Source: Lachnospiraceae bacterium
GTDB lineage: Bacteria; Bacillota; Clostridia; Lachnospirales; Lachnospiraceae
Assembly (NCBI GenBank): GCA_017964745.1
Contig: JAGCRJ010000028.1
Coordinates: 1 to 8,384 of the forward strand
Reading direction: 5' to 3'
Length of the DNA stretch: 8,384 nucleotides
A model generated the notes under the pieces. The model had not been told where the DNA came from. It made no database searches and saw only the letters and a program-made list of their open reading frames with translations. Every line of letters begins with the position of its first letter. Position 1 is the first letter of the stretch. Both the position numbers and the translations under genes were made by a program. This document shows, piece by piece, positions 7,620 to 8,384 of the stretch.

Positions 7620-8384
7620 TTGGATAAAGAGACAGAATACCCGGAAGGAAGCCTGGTATATTCGATAAAGGAAAATGAAGCGGTTCTCGGAGCACGCAAG
7701 GGAAGGTTTACTTCGCTTGTTCTTCCCGAATACCCTTTTGAAGGGGTTAGGCTTATCGCGATCGGAAAGAAAGCTTTCCTTGGGAAGAAGACCTTAAGAA
7801 AGCTGTCCGTGCCGTCATCTGTCAGGAGCGTCGGTGATTTCGGATTTGCCCATTGCAGCAATCTGAAGGAGCTTGAGATGCCTCTTTGCGAAGCGGGTGA
7901 CGGTATCTTCACCGGATGCACCGCACTTGAGAAGGTTTCCTTTCCCGGAATGTCGGAGGACAAAGCTGCGCTGTTTGCGCTGTCCGTAAGATTTTCCGGA
8001 CCTGCGAGACTGTCTGATGTCGAAGGGCTTAACGAAGAATGGTTCATACGTTTCGACGCGTGGATATCGTCATTCCTTTTACAGCCCGATGATGAGGGCT
8101 TTACCAACCAGATCCTCTGCGGCGAAGAAGAGGTGGGACTGAGCGACCGCGATGCATATATGAGCGGCCAGAGGGTCATAAAGGCTTCGCTCTGCATTCA
8201 GAGGCTACTTCATCCCGAGGGGCTTCTTCCCGATTATGAGAAGACCTTCACGGAATATATCAAAGACCACAGGCAGGGCTCTGAAAAAGGAAACGAGAGC
8301 TGGCTTGCGGTAAGGGACAATTATCCCGACAAAGCACATTTCGGCATCCTCGAAAAATACGGCTGCGTCGATGACGGCAACAGG
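7620..8384 (+). CDS. Cytoplasmic BspA-type leucine-rich-repeat (LRR_5) protein, 3' truncated by window edge
   Basis: An open frame of 255 codons starts at TTG 7620 and has no stop before the window ends. Residues about 10-50 match the usual lead-in of BspA/LRR_5 proteins (LVYSIKENEAVLGA, then LVLPEYPFEGVRLIAIG). Repeats follow at about 48-110: IGKKAFLGKKTLRKLSVP, SSVRSVGDFGFAHCSNLKEL, and GIFTGCTALEKVSFPG. Only two to three repeats are present, far fewer than in surface BspA proteins. There is no signal peptide, anchor or membrane segment, so it is probably cytoplasmic. Residues 111-255 are a helix-rich region I do not recognise (SSFLLQPDDEGFTNQIL, ASLCIQRLLHPEGLLP, FGILEKYGCVDDG). The gene starts 20 nt after the MoxR stop with no terminator between, so it is very likely in the same operon. 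LRR_5 repeats generally mediate protein binding; an adaptor or client role for the MoxR/VWA machine is inference only. Confidence 0.82.
   Translation, partial: MDKETEYPEGSLVYSIKENEAVLGARKGRFTSLVLPEYPFEGVRLIAIGKKAFLGKKTLRKLSVPSSVRSVGDFGFAHCSNLKELEMPLCEAGDGIFTGCTALEKVSFPGMSEDKAALFALSVRFSGPARLSDVEGLNEEWFIRFDAWISSFLLQPDDEGFTNQILCGEEEVGLSDRDAYMSGQRVIKASLCIQRLLHPEGLLPDYEKTFTEYIKDHRQGSEKGNESWLAVRDNYPDKAHFGILEKYGCVDDGNR

Noticed and set aside
7583..8197. 204-codon antisense open frame on the - strand over the LRR gene
   Set aside because: The + strand reading gives clear BspA-type repeats, a good ribosome site and 255 uninterrupted codons. The antisense product is low-complexity Ser-rich with no family resemblance.

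Overview
The window most likely comes from an anaerobic Bacillota genome of the Lachnospiraceae/Clostridia type. That is an inference from strong AGGAGG-type ribosome sites, frequent AGA/AGG arginine codons, compact same-strand operons with Rho-independent terminators, tandem chemoreceptors, a 7TM-PAS-GGDEF-EAL protein and a BspA-type leucine-rich-repeat protein. No ribosomal or other phylogenetic marker is present, so the assignment is tentative. All genes read on the + strand, coding density is very high, and there are no RNA genes, mobile elements or CRISPR repeats.

Region 1 (1-2300), chemotaxis. The 3' end of one methyl-accepting chemotaxis protein (MCP) is followed after 30 bp by a complete MCP with an extracytoplasmic Cache sensor domain. 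A strong terminator at about 2264-2297 closes this unit.

Region 2 (2300-4765), cyclic-di-GMP. One 777-residue membrane protein carries a multi-pass N-terminal sensor, a PAS-like domain, a degenerate GGDEF domain and an EAL domain with its catalytic residues intact. It is therefore predicted to degrade c-di-GMP. A second hairpin terminator lies just after it at 4735-4765.

Region 3 (about 4793-8384, open at the right edge) is a tightly packed three-gene set: a metallopeptidase-like/von Willebrand factor A (VWA) protein of the DUF2201 type, a MoxR-type AAA+ ATPase whose start overlaps the VWA stop (ATGA), and a cytoplasmic BspA-type LRR protein. The LRR gene starts at TTG and runs off the window. 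MoxR and VWA proteins generally act together as a chaperone-like remodelling machine. The LRR protein is the unusual third member and may be an adaptor or client. This module is the best candidate in the window for a poorly described system.

The first ATG of the VWA frame (4748) lies in the loop of the preceding terminator, so that start is very likely wrong. How the three-gene set is transcribed is not obvious from the sequence.
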